Position numbers and translations under genes: made by a program. Shown here piece by piece: positions 7,114 to 14,357 of a DNA stretch of 50,110 nucleotides (position 1 is its first letter; each line of letters opens with the position of its first letter). Where the stretch lies: contig DRHQ01000096.1 in the NCBI GenBank assembly GCA_011049545.1, positions 1 through 50,110 on the forward strand. Direction: 5' to 3'. The notes under the pieces are model-generated. The model ran no database searches. It was not told the origin of the DNA and saw nothing but the letters and a program-made list of their open reading frames with translations. This stretch comes from Candidatus Aminicenantota bacterium. Lineage in GTDB: Bacteria > Acidobacteriota > Aminicenantia > Aminicenantales > Aminicenantaceae.

Positions 7114-9000
7114 ATGAACAAAAAAATTATGCTGTGCAGTATGCCGTTTGGGGCACTGGAAAGACAAGCCCTAGGCTTAAGTCTATTAAAAGCGCGATTA
7201 ACCGAGATAGGTATACCCTGCGAACTTCATTACCTGACGTTCCCATTCGCCGAATTGATCGGCGTTGAGGAATACAATTGGATGGTAAATGAGGCGCCGT
7301 ATACTGCTTTTTCAGGCGACTGGAGCTTTACAAACGCTTTGTACGGAGAGAATAATGAAGCCGACGAACGGTATATCCGGGAAGTTCTCCAAGACACCTG
7401 GCAATATGACGATCAGGCCATCACCCGTATCCTGCGGGTACGTTCCCTTGTACCGCACTTCCTCGATTACTGTATGGATGCCATTCCGTGGCATGAATAC
7501 ACCATTGTTGGTTTTACTTCAACCTTTGAACAAAATATTGCGTCACTGGCACTCGCCAAACGGCTGAAGGAATCTTGGTCGCGCATCAAGATCGTCTTTG
7601 GTGGCGGTAACTGGGAGGATGAGATGGGAGTGGAACTGCACCGAAGATTTCCCTTCGTTGACTATGCATGCCCCGGAGAGGCAGATGAGAGCTTCCCGTC
7701 TCTCGCACGGTTGATTCTTAGCGCCAAAGCGTCAAGAAAGTCACTTGTGGCTGTTCCCGGCATCGTCTTTCGTTCCAATGGAAAATCCGTTTTCACCGGC
7801 TCGTCTAACCTTGTTTACGACATAGACAGCCTCCCCATTCCAGACTACAAAGACTATTTTCAGGCTTTCGAACAGAGTTCGGCCGGAGCTTCAGTGATCC
7901 CGATGCTCTTGTTTGAAGGCTCTCGTGGCTGTTGGTGGGGTGCCAAATCCCACTGTACCTTTTGCGGACTCAACGGCAGTACCATTTCGTTTCGCGCTAA
8001 AAGTTATAAAAGCGCTATTAGCGAGATTAAGTATTTGGTTGATAAATGGCAAATCGATATGGTACAAGCAGTCGACAATGTTCTCGACATTAGAGGTTTT
8101 AATGATTTCATCCCGGCACTGACCCGTATGGAACAGTCACTACAGTTCTTCTACGAGATAAAAGCCAATCTCAGTCGCAATCAGGTTCAGATGCTCCGCG
8201 CAGCCGGTATTACCTGGGTTCAGCCTGGAATCGAGAGCATGAGTGACCACGTTTTGAGACTCATGAGGAAGGGTATAACAGCGTTACAAAATATTCAGCT
8301 GCTGAAATGGTGTCAGGAACAGGAAATAAATGCAGACTGGAACATCCTGTACGGTTTTCCTGGAGAAACTAGCGATGATTATGATAATATGCTTACCTTG
8401 CTAAAGCAGATTCGGTTTCTCAAAGCACCGACCGGTTGTGGCCCTATCCGGCTGGATCGTTTCAGCCCATACTTCGTAGCACCCCAGAAGTTCGGCTTGC
8501 GTAATCTGCGACCAATTGCACCATACAAGTATCTGTATCCCTTTAATGATAATAGTCTAAAACGGATTGCTTATTATTTTGATTATGATTACGATCCATC
8601 AATGAATCCCGATGATTACACTAGGGACGTGATCGCATTTGTCAATGAATGGCAGCAATGCCCCGAAACCGGATCATTGCGGGCGTTTAAACGTCCTGAC
8701 AATGCATTGGCACTGGTCGACACCAGATCTGATGCTTGCCGACAGCATGTTATCTTGCGGGGAATTGACTGCGAAGTGTATGAATATTGTGATCAGGTGC
8801 GTTCGCTACAATCGGTGCACAAGCATATCAAGGATATCCTGCCCAAGAGGCCATTTACTTCAGGCCAAATTCGCGTCTTCCTCCAATCCCTAGTCGATAA
8901 TAAACTGATGGTTACCGATGGATCGCGCTACCTAAGTCTAGCACTGCGGTCGGAACCGGTGGCCCAAAAAGATGATTCTCGAATACTCGACAGAGTCTAG
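7114..9000 (+). CDS. B12-binding radical SAM enzyme, RiPP maturation family
   Basis: A 628-residue protein. The N-terminal half (to about 230) has the layout of a cobalamin-binding Rossmann domain (VGFTSTFEQN, VFGGGNWEDE, CPGEADES). The radical SAM domain carries C273-x7-C281-x2-C284 within RGCWWGAKSHCTFCGLNG, a hallmark of the RiPP maturation radical SAM protein 1 (ocin) family, which modifies peptides, often by C-methylation. Later motifs (QPGIESMSDHVLRLMRKG, LYGFPGE) fit the same family. The start is the ATG at 7,114 after GGAGGATGG. Its neighbours are a protease upstream and a prodomain-like protein 56 bases downstream. A candidate Cys-containing precursor lies about 1 kb downstream. The exact substrate and chemistry cannot be read from sequence. 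Confidence 0.9.
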   Translation: MNKKIMLCSMPFGALERQALGLSLLKARLTEIGIPCELHYLTFPFAELIGVEEYNWMVNEAPYTAFSGDWSFTNALYGENNEADERYIREVLQDTWQYDDQAITRILRVRSLVPHFLDYCMDAIPWHEYTIVGFTSTFEQNIASLALAKRLKESWSRIKIVFGGGNWEDEMGVELHRRFPFVDYACPGEADESFPSLARLILSAKASRKSLVAVPGIVFRSNGKSVFTGSSNLVYDIDSLPIPDYKDYFQAFEQSSAGASVIPMLLFEGSRGCWWGAKSHCTFCGLNGSTISFRAKSYKSAISEIKYLVDKWQIDMVQAVDNVLDIRGFNDFIPALTRMEQSLQFFYEIKANLSRNQVQMLRAAGITWVQPGIESMSDHVLRLMRKGITALQNIQLLKWCQEQEINADWNILYGFPGETSDDYDNMLTLLKQIRFLKAPTGCGPIRLDRFSPYFVAPQKFGLRNLRPIAPYKYLYPFNDNSLKRIAYYFDYDYDPSMNPDDYTRDVIAFVNEWQQCPETGSLRAFKRPDNALALVDTRSDACRQHVILRGIDCEVYEYCDQVRSLQSVHKHIKDILPKRPFTSGQIRVFLQSLVDNKLMVTDGSRYLSLALRSEPVAQKDDSRILDRV

Positions 9001-9056
9001 TAAACATTATCTTGTCCTTTATTGGGTATACACCGGACATTGAAGAAGATTTGCAA

Positions 9057-9458
9057 ATGAAATTATCTGAAGACAAGATTATTTCAGCGCAGGTTATCCT
9101 GCGTCCAACTTCGGGTAGGAATATCACTCCAGAAACGTTAATTACAGCTGAGAATATCTCCCAGTATGCACCATCGCAAGAATCCGTTAATGAGACATCT
9201 CGGATGTTCAGCTCGCTTGGATTTGAGATAGGGACAATGGTGGGCATCAGCTTCTCCATTACGGCTCAGGTACGCACATTTGTTGATGTATTAAAGGTGC
9301 GTTTACGCCTGACGGATCGTGGTGGCATTGAGTGTCTCGGTGATGACGATACCGGCAGGCTGGAACTACCGATAACAAACCTGCCCCGGAAACTTGCTCT
9401 ACATCTTCATGCGGTTACCTTCACCGCCCCCCCTGATTTCGGACCCACCGATTTCTAA
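9057..9458 (+). CDS. standalone protein resembling the protease prodomain
   Basis: A 133-residue protein from ATG 9,057; a TTG at 9,012 would add 15 residues and neither start has a strong ribosome site. Its middle (SSLGFEIGTMVGISFSI, then ELPITNL) lines up by eye with the propeptide region of the upstream protease (QEAGFEILQVTSLTINI, then ECPDTDL), in the same order and with similar spacing. It may be a free-standing protease chaperone or inhibitor, or a substrate-recognition partner. It shares the higher G+C of the protease and radical SAM genes. Function is inference. Confidence 0.6.
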   Translation: MKLSEDKIISAQVILRPTSGRNITPETLITAENISQYAPSQESVNETSRMFSSLGFEIGTMVGISFSITAQVRTFVDVLKVRLRLTDRGGIECLGDDDTGRLELPITNLPRKLALHLHAVTFTAPPDFGPTDF

Positions 9459-9626
9459 GATGACACTTAAATTCAGCAGATCCAAACTTTTTAATGATAA
9501 GAGAATATCCCTTGATTCGGACAAATCCTTTCCCCAAGAATCTATGTCGCATAATTTGCATTATGTCAACTCGCCACTCGAATCACTAGGTATAAGTGAT
9601 ATATCTTTATATTTTTGGGATTTTTA

Positions 9627-9655
9627 TTGACTTCTTAATTAAGTTATGTTATTTA
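9627..9655 (+). promoter_or_regulatory. putative promoter before the short peptide genes
   Basis: TTGACT and TATTTA are spaced by 17 bases, matching the same site in the other long repeat copies. Transcription from here would cover the structured leader, the 46-codon ORF and the 51-codon Cys peptide gene. Confidence 0.42.
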
Positions 9656-9665
9656 GAAATAAATG

Positions 9666-9769
9666 AGGCGACAAATAAAAAAAATGATGTCCTACCATTT
9701 TTTTTGTCCATATTCAACCCCCCTTTTGTTGGCTTACTGAGGTTTGGCACCGTTCCTCAGCCGTCGCCT
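9666..9769 (+). ncRNA. structured 5' leader, GGCGAC-stem family, copy 2
   Basis: AGGCGAC pairs with GTCGCCT about 100 bases later. The inner CTGAGG / CCTCAG hairpin has the loop TTTGGCACCGTT, as in the inverted copy at 15,039-15,142. The middle part differs between copies while the stems and loop are kept. Confidence 0.5.
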
Positions 9770-9795
9770 AAAAAGAACTAAGAAAGGAGAAATGA

Positions 9796-9936
9796 ATGAA
9801 TTCAGGCGGCAAAAAAAAGAGCGTTCCTACAACATTACCTAACTACAAACATTTGCAAGCCATTGCAGACAATATTTACCGGGAGTTTTGGCACTCTCTC
9901 CCGGTGCCGCCTTTTGATCGCTTGAGGAAAGGCTAA
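9796..9936 (+). CDS. 46-residue peptide, uncertain
   Basis: The ATG at 9,796 sits 6 bases after AAAGGAG; an ATG 4 bases earlier is too close to it. The peptide begins MNSGGKKKSV and has no Cys. However, the region also folds as AGGCGGCA / TGCCGCCT with an inner CCGGGAG / CTCCCGG hairpin and the TTTTGGCAC loop, so it may be an RNA element rather than a gene. Confidence 0.35.
   Translation: MNSGGKKKSVPTTLPNYKHLQAIADNIYREFWHSLPVPPFDRLRKG
9804..9912 (+). ncRNA. structured element, GGCGAC-like family, copy 3
   Basis: The outer stem AGGCGGCA / TGCCGCCT and inner stem CCGGGAG / CTCCCGG carry loop TTTTGGCACTCT. The sequence differs from the other copies in both stem halves, but pairing and the TTTGGCAC loop are kept, which is compensatory-looking evidence for RNA structure. 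Confidence 0.45.
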
Positions 9937-10059
9937 TCACTTCCCATTTTAGAGGTGATTTACTTCTTGAAAACGTTTACCCCCAAATTCATCTGTAGCG
10001 ATGATTTACTTCTTGCTAAGATGAACGTATATTAAAAAAGAACATGAAAGGAGAAAAAA

Positions 10060-10215
10060 ATGAAGAAGAGAAAACCTTATAAAAAGCCAGAAATAAAGAA
10101 GATTCCGCTAAGGCCTCAAGAGACGGTGCTTGGCTTCTGCAAAACGTCGCAAAATCGCGGCCCACTCATAGGGACTTGCGATCGCCCAAACCCATGTCAA
10201 ACTCAGGGATCTTAA
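10060..10215 (+). CDS. candidate RiPP precursor peptide, 51 residues
   Basis: A short ORF with a clear GAAAGGAG site. It begins MKKRKPYKKPEIKKIPL, continues with a PQETVLGFCK segment and ends in a Gly/Pro/Asn-rich part with Cys at 27, 40 and 46. A basic Tyr-Lys-Pro-Glu leader, a conserved Leu-x-Pro-x-Glu-x-Val-Leu stretch and a Cys-bearing tail is the common layout of peptide precursors modified by radical SAM enzymes. About 1 kb upstream is such an enzyme with a protease. There is no double-Gly cleavage site; the leader/core border probably lies near residue 26. This is inference from layout, not a database match. Confidence 0.6.
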   Translation: MKKRKPYKKPEIKKIPLRPQETVLGFCKTSQNRGPLIGTCDRPNPCQTQGS

Positions 10216-10242
10216 AAATTAACAGGAATTTATTTAAACTAG

Positions 10243-10311
10243 GGCGACGAAAAAAAGGTGCCAGCACACTTTGGCTGGGTTTTTCTCGTATATTTTACCG
10301 GCCTCGTCGCC
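10243..10311 (+). ncRNA. structured 5' leader, GGCGAC-stem family, copy 4
   Basis: GGCGACGA pairs perfectly with TCGTCGCC, and an inner GCCAGC / GCTGG hairpin lies inside. It ends 30 bases before the prepilin start, with GGGGAGG between. A GTG at 10,258 lies inside the stem and is not the gene start. Confidence 0.5.
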
Positions 10312-10341
10312 TTCTTAAATTTCCATGCAGGGGAGGTTAAA

Positions 10342-11523
10342 ATGAGACATAAAGGATTTACTTTAGTAGAGATTTTAGTCGGCAGTTCTATCATGCTAAT
10401 AGTTGTGATGCTGACTTTAACTCTCTATACAAAGACCAATAAAATTGCTGTCGATCAATATCAGTTTTCAGAGATTCAACAAGATGTTCGCTCTGGCATA
10501 TATTTCATTTCAGAAGATGTGAGAGATGCCGGGGTTGGTTTGCCAGTTAGCCTTAGTGGTCGTTTTATAGAAGGGATAGATGGATACGGACCTGCTCCAG
10601 AATTTAGTGATTCCATAAAAATTATGGGCGGTTTTGATGGTGCGCTAGACTTGAAGATTGAGAAGTATCAAGGTGGAGGCGGAGGTGGAGCGTCGACAGC
10701 ATTTTTATATGATTGGGATTTGGAGAATATTCATTATTCTATTGATTTCTATATAGGCAAGGTTATCCTTTTGGCATCAACTACATGTCCTGATTGCTAT
10801 GCATTTCGTGTAATAACCAATGCATTTGGGCTTGATGGAACTGGTGCTTCGAAGTTTAACATGTCTCCCGGATTATCATCAGGATTTAATCCTCCTGGCG
10901 GATTGATAGAATCATGTGCACCTAATTGCTGGGATGATGCGGAAGTTACCTTTGGGCAGATTAAACAGTATTGGCTTGATACTACAGGAATCCCCGGAGA
11001 TTATCCAGATTTAAATCTAACAGTGGGGCAGGCAGGATATCAAGGTATTCCATATGTTTTGTATATGACAACAGTCTATGATGGTGTTCTTAGCCATATA
11101 CCAATTGCTCTAAATATAGAGAATCTACAACTCCAATATGTGGGCGATTTGGATTTTGACGGGCTTACAGATGCATCAGCAGATTGGGATAACTTTAATT
11201 GGACAATCAATCCAGCGGATGATGTGGCCACACAGATGGGTAAATTGGTATTGCTAAGGCAAATCCGACTTGTTCGGATATGGGTGCTAGGAAAAACAGC
11301 AAATCCCTTTGTAGGAGTTTCTGGTTCACCTTCGACAAATAATCATCTTTACAGGAGACCCGCTATTGCAAACAGCCCCATGAGCGACCAAGATGATAGA
11401 CATAGGAGATTCCTGGTGACGACAATGTCAAACATAAGGAATCACTGTTTGGACTTTTACAGCACATATATAGCTCTAGAAGATGCTACCCTTAAAGTCA
11501 CTCAGATTAGGAAGATCAAATAA
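10342..11523 (+). CDS. PilW-like type IV prepilin
   Basis: A 393-residue protein. The start at ATG 10,342 is set by GGGGAGG and by the class III signal MRHKGFTLVEILVG, cut by the prepilin peptidase before Phe with Glu at +5. A hydrophobic helix follows (IMLIVVMLTLTLY). The long globular part contains a Gly stretch and Cys pairs (CPDC, CAPNC). The length and the prepilin fold suit a PilW-type minor pilin of a type IV pilus or type II secretion system. No other pilus genes accompany it, so it may be an orphan or cargo pilin. It has a structured leader. Confidence 0.78.
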   Translation: MRHKGFTLVEILVGSSIMLIVVMLTLTLYTKTNKIAVDQYQFSEIQQDVRSGIYFISEDVRDAGVGLPVSLSGRFIEGIDGYGPAPEFSDSIKIMGGFDGALDLKIEKYQGGGGGGASTAFLYDWDLENIHYSIDFYIGKVILLASTTCPDCYAFRVITNAFGLDGTGASKFNMSPGLSSGFNPPGGLIESCAPNCWDDAEVTFGQIKQYWLDTTGIPGDYPDLNLTVGQAGYQGIPYVLYMTTVYDGVLSHIPIALNIENLQLQYVGDLDFDGLTDASADWDNFNWTINPADDVATQMGKLVLLRQIRLVRIWVLGKTANPFVGVSGSPSTNNHLYRRPAIANSPMSDQDDRHRRFLVTTMSNIRNHCLDFYSTYIALEDATLKVTQIRKIK

Positions 11524-11555
11524 TAACAATGATAGCTTTCAAAAGCAGGTGCTGT

Positions 11556-11720
11556 ATGGCAAACATACAACTAGATTTCGAACAACTTGACAAATGGCCA
11601 CTTTATTGGCGATGCAAAGAGTGTGAAGACCCTACGAATCTTCTTGTAATTGAAGAGAAAGGGCATTGGGATTTTTTTCTAGGAAGCTTTATAAGGAATC
11701 GTCGGTCCCTTATTCCTTAA
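11556..11720 (+). CDS. small CxxC-containing hypothetical protein
   Basis: A 54-residue ORF from ATG 11,556 (an upstream ATG at 11,529 is possible). It contains WRCKEC and an aromatic C-terminal part. It follows the prepilin closely. The ribosome site is weak (AGGTG), so expression is uncertain. Confidence 0.35.
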   Translation: MANIQLDFEQLDKWPLYWRCKECEDPTNLLVIEEKGHWDFFLGSFIRNRRSLIP

Positions 11721-11743
11721 GATATCTTAGGAGGTGAGATGAG

Positions 11744-11827
11744 ATGGGTAATGATGCATTGATATGGTGGTTGCTAATCATGGTGATAGCAGCCATCATA
11801 AAATACTGGGAGAGAAGCTCCAGTTAA
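11744..11827 (+). CDS. 27-residue membrane peptide
   Basis: A very short ORF with a strong AGGAGGTGAG site. It begins MGNDALIWWLL and contains one hydrophobic segment ending in Lys-Tyr-Trp-Glu-Arg. The strong ribosome site makes a translated membrane microprotein plausible. Confidence 0.4.
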   Translation: MGNDALIWWLLIMVIAAIIKYWERSSS

Positions 11828-11846
11828 GGTGCTACCTACAGGAATT

Positions 11847-12050
11847 ATGAGAACGAAGATGAATACTTGCTGTATAAAAGGCTGTTACGAACCCGTCTTT
11901 AAAACTATCGTGATTAAGAAAGCAATTTTTAGCAAAAGAAAGCAATGTGCTTTTGACGTGAAATATCCGCTCTGCAAGGATCACGATCTAAAACGGGATG
12001 CCACAGTTGATTCTAAGAAGTTTAAGAAAGCAAACCCGCACATCGTTTAG
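11847..12050 (+). CDS. small Cys/His protein, hypothetical
   Basis: A 67-residue ORF from ATG 11,847 (GTG at 11,829 also possible). Several Cys (CCIKGC, QC, LC) and a CKDH suggest a metal-binding fold. It is basic at the end. Family not recognised. Confidence 0.45.
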   Translation: MRTKMNTCCIKGCYEPVFKTIVIKKAIFSKRKQCAFDVKYPLCKDHDLKRDATVDSKKFKKANPHIV

Positions 12051-12062
12051 AACTAGCTCAAA

Positions 12063-12248
12063 ATGATACGATTGTCCAGAAATCCAATAGCCGCATACGA
12101 ATGTTTGACGACAGAGCAATTGAAAACAATAAGGGTAGCGCTTGAGTATGATATGTTTCATAATGTCAAAACCGAGGAATCTAAACTCTTTGTCAACACA
12201 AGAATTGCTATTATCGACAAAATTCTCGAGGATAGAGATGCAAAATAA
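12063..12248 (+). CDS. 61-residue hypothetical protein
   Basis: It contains TTEQLKTIRVALEYD and ends in a helical IIDKILEDR stretch, so it is probably an alpha-helical small protein. There is no clear ribosome site. The amino-acid make-up looks protein-like, but the call is tentative. Confidence 0.4.
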   Translation: MIRLSRNPIAAYECLTTEQLKTIRVALEYDMFHNVKTEESKLFVNTRIAIIDKILEDRDAK

Positions 12249-12361
12249 GGCAACCATGCGAGAAACTCAAGGTCTCGTTTGGCAAAAAGCTTCAAATATG
12301 AAGAAAAGTTCGACTAAATATTTAAATTATTTTAAAATAAAATGACCTAAGGAGGGAAAAA

Positions 12362-12865
12362 ATGAGAAAGTTAATTCTTTTTGCATTTACTGTAATATTA
12401 CTCTTATGGGGATGCACTTCTTCTGATGGAACGGGAAATTTCAAACTCTATTTGACAGATCAGCCAATTGATGACGCAGAGGAAATATGGGTTACCATAA
12501 GCGAGATAAATGTTCAGAAAGAGGAGGAAGGTTTTCTTACTATTAGTTCAGGCGAAAAAACTTATGATTTACTTGTATTACGAGACACAGAAGAGAAGAT
12601 AGTAGATATAACATTAGAAGTAGGGACGTACACTCAAATTAGATTAGTAGTAGTTTCAGGTAGGATTGTTATTGCCGGTGAATCCCATGATATGACTGTA
12701 CCCAGTTCAGAGGTGAAAATTCCTTTCGTTTTCAATATTTTAGCAGGTGGGGCAACTGAGATACATTTGGATTTTGAGGCAGAACACTCTATTCATGCAG
12801 TATATGCTGGTCAAAGTGAAGAATATATATTAAGGCCTGTTATCAGAGTAAAAAGCATTAGATAA
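12362..12865 (+). CDS. DUF4382-type lipoprotein
   Basis: A 167-residue protein with AAGGAGGG before the ATG. The signal peptide ends in the lipobox LLWGC (Cys19), so it is a membrane-anchored lipoprotein. Then GNFKLYLTDQPIDDAEEIWVT and later YTQIRLVV and ILRPVIRV match the beta-sandwich layout of DUF4382 proteins, which are often found near surface or adhesion proteins. The biochemical role is unknown. Confidence 0.75.
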   Translation: MRKLILFAFTVILLLWGCTSSDGTGNFKLYLTDQPIDDAEEIWVTISEINVQKEEEGFLTISSGEKTYDLLVLRDTEEKIVDITLEVGTYTQIRLVVVSGRIVIAGESHDMTVPSSEVKIPFVFNILAGGATEIHLDFEAEHSIHAVYAGQSEEYILRPVIRVKSIR

Positions 12866-12897
12866 AAAAAAGGCGACACATCAAATGATGCATCGCC
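12864..12897 (-). terminator. intrinsic terminator for the pilin gene
   Basis: GGCGA.CATCA and TGATG.TCGCC form a stem with a very short loop. On the - strand it is followed by eight T residues, a classical rho-independent terminator 40 bases after the pilin stop. On the + strand it may also stop the DUF4382 gene, since the two genes converge here. Confidence 0.75.
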
Positions 12898-12937
12898 CTT
12901 TAACTTGAAAACTGCTTTAATGAGGACTAGTTTAAAA

Positions 12938-13486
12938 TTAGGAGCCGGCTGCAGCAGTCCTTGGCGCACTAATCCAGGAACCATTCCACATTACTAAATC
13001 ATTGTTGAAATCGCCTGACTTGCTGACTATAAACAATCCAGCTTCAGGGTCGGCAGGATCAAAAGCAGACCAACTCCGACCGGTAGAACCTAGTGCCTTA
13101 TCACGTCCATAGGAAATAATTACGAAATCATCTCCAGCTGCTCCAGTTATTCCATAATTTCCATTTACAGCAGTACCACAGTAAGCATTATAAAGAGTAC
13201 CCCACTGGTCGGTAAGGGGAAGGACTTTGATGTAGAAGGGGGAAATCGCAGTATAGAAGGCATCGGTGGCTGCGTAAGTACCAGTTTGAGTGGGAGTGAC
13301 TCCGTTATCAGTAATAAAATCGGTGACACCTGTGGAAATGACGACGATATCCTTCATGGTGCTTTTCTGCTTCGCTTTCTGAATGGCGGTAATAGCGTTG
13401 GGGATGAGAAGGGCAGCAAGAATTCCGAGGATAGCCACAACGATAAGCAGCTCAATCAGTGTAAAACCTCTTACTTTTTTTAACAT
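12938..13486 (-). CDS. GspG/PilA-like type IV pilin
   Basis: A 182-residue protein. The prepilin signal MLKKVRGFTLIELLIVVAIL gives cleavage at Gly-Phe, with Glu at +5 and the long hydrophobic helix. LTDQWGTLYNAYC and the DFVIISYGRD part resemble the C-terminal region of major pseudopilins (GspG). It is probably the main subunit of a pilus or pseudopilus. It has its own sigma-54 promoter, a leader hairpin and a terminator, so it is a single-gene unit. Confidence 0.85.
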   Translation of the reverse strand: MLKKVRGFTLIELLIVVAILGILAALLIPNAITAIQKAKQKSTMKDIVVISTGVTDFITDNGVTPTQTGTYAATDAFYTAISPFYIKVLPLTDQWGTLYNAYCGTAVNGNYGITGAAGDDFVIISYGRDKALGSTGRSWSAFDPADPEAGLFIVSKSGDFNNDLVMWNGSWISAPRTAAAGS

Positions 13487-13501
13487 TTAAAACCTCCTTG
13501 G

Positions 13502-13534
13502 CTCTGGCGACTTTATTGTTCTAGCCCGCCAGAG
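13502..13534 (-). promoter_or_regulatory. leader hairpin just before the pilin ribosome site
   Basis: CTCTGGCG and CGCCAGAG are perfectly complementary over 8 bases with a 17-base loop. It directly precedes AAGGAGG of the pilin gene. It may protect the abundant mRNA or control access to the ribosome site. Confidence 0.6.
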
Positions 13535-13562
13535 AATGTTAAATTTGAATCACTTATTATAT

Positions 13563-13578
13563 AGCAATTTCCGTGCCA
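13563..13578 (-). promoter_or_regulatory. sigma-54 promoter of the pilin gene
   Basis: On the - strand TGGCACGGAAATTGCT fits the -24/-12 consensus TGGCACG-N4-TTGCW exactly. It lies about 77 bases before the pilin ATG, which would place transcription start near 13,551. Pilin genes are often sigma-54 dependent. Confidence 0.8.
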
Positions 13579-13763
13579 AATTAATAAAATTTTAACTTAT
13601 TGAAAATAAAGAATTTATTTTTTTACATCTCAAATGTTACTCATTAAAATAACATTTTTTGTTTAATTTTTGACAAAATATGTCATTTTAAGCGGACTAT
13701 AGGACTATTTTTTTTTGATTCGCTCAGTCGCCTCCTTTCCTAGTGCCTCTCCGCTTATAGGAG

Positions 13764-13835
13764 GCCCCGGCGCCATCATCAGAAGAAAAGTTAATCCAAG
13801 CGGGGAAAAGAAGGATTAATGGGAGACGCCGGGGC
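13764..13835. repeat. GC-rich inverted element, copy 1
   Basis: GCCCCGGCG pairs with CGCCGGGGC, and TTAATCC pairs with GGATTAA inside. The purine-rich loop reads on the + strand. Related elements lie at 49,341-49,399 and 49,950-50,013, all sharing CCCGGCG...GACGCCGG. The stretch 13,836-13,911 also shares GATACCGA and AAAATTGTCA with the end of the window. It could be a structured RNA or a palindromic repeat. Confidence 0.6.
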
Positions 13836-13911
13836 TATTATTATGGCCGATACCGAGAGAATGCCAGAAATCAGATAAAATTGTCATCTATTCTAAGTAT
13901 TATCATTCTCA

Positions 13912-14208
13912 TTAAAGCATCTTCGATTCAGTCACCATCGATCGTCTTTTTAAAATCTCCGATGCTTCTGCCATCAGCTTACGTAGTGCTGTAAGAATTT
14001 CATCGCTAGATTTTCTCAATTGCTCAAGATTGAGGGTAAGGGATCTATCACTGATTCTACCTTTCATCCAGGCTTCAAAAGTACTCATGAGAAGACGGTG
14101 GTTCTTCGTCATATCATCTTCTATAAGGATTTTGATATTCTTGATTATCTCTTCAAATCCTTTGATGATTTTATCGTCTTGCAATCTTTCGATGGCTTTA
14201 TCATTCAT
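13912..14208 (-). CDS. helical hypothetical protein
   Basis: A 98-residue protein with a GAGGGGAG site before the ATG. It is almost entirely alpha-helical in composition (many Lys, Glu, Leu, Ile), with no Cys or membrane segment. It might bind a partner or form coiled coils. Family not recognised. Confidence 0.6.
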   Translation of the reverse strand: MNDKAIERLQDDKIIKGFEEIIKNIKILIEDDMTKNHRLLMSTFEAWMKGRISDRSLTLNLEQLRKSSDEILTALRKLMAEASEILKRRSMVTESKML

Positions 14209-14357
14209 AATTTGACTCCCCTCAAAAAGTCATCGTGTTTAATTGAAGCCCTCGCCTCTTCGTTTTATTTCTCTCCTTCCTTTTCCGCTTCCTTTTTCGC
14301 TTGGTTGTTGTGTGCTTTTTCTTCAATCGCGATTCTCTTTTTATATTATATTTTTTT

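Larger units (their letters stand above)
9545..9770 (+). repeat. modular intergenic repeat, long copy 3
   Basis: It starts TATGTCGCATAA, runs through ATTATGTCAACTCGCC and the ATCACT aggtata AGTGAT hairpin, and then has the promoter block and the GGCGAC leader. It marks the right border of the GC-richer block and probably drives the short genes after it. Confidence 0.8.

Noticed and set aside
9394..9781. ORFs at 9,394-9,630 and 9,596-9,781
   Set aside because: They overlap the prodomain-like gene or run through the repeat promoter and leader; composition is not protein-like and no ribosome site is seen.
10258..10341. GTG start extending the prepilin by 28 residues
   Set aside because: The GTG lies in the structured leader stem; the ATG at 10,342 has a ribosome site and starts the prepilin signal exactly.
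12238..12345. 35-codon ORF overlapping the end of the gene at 12,063
   Set aside because: Low-complexity basic peptide with only a weak ribosome site; not enough support.
13764..13835. c-di-GMP-I (GEMM) riboswitch near the pilin gene
   Set aside because: The conserved aptamer strings and paired GNRA-type loop are not seen, and the sigma-54 promoter lies between this element and the pilin gene.
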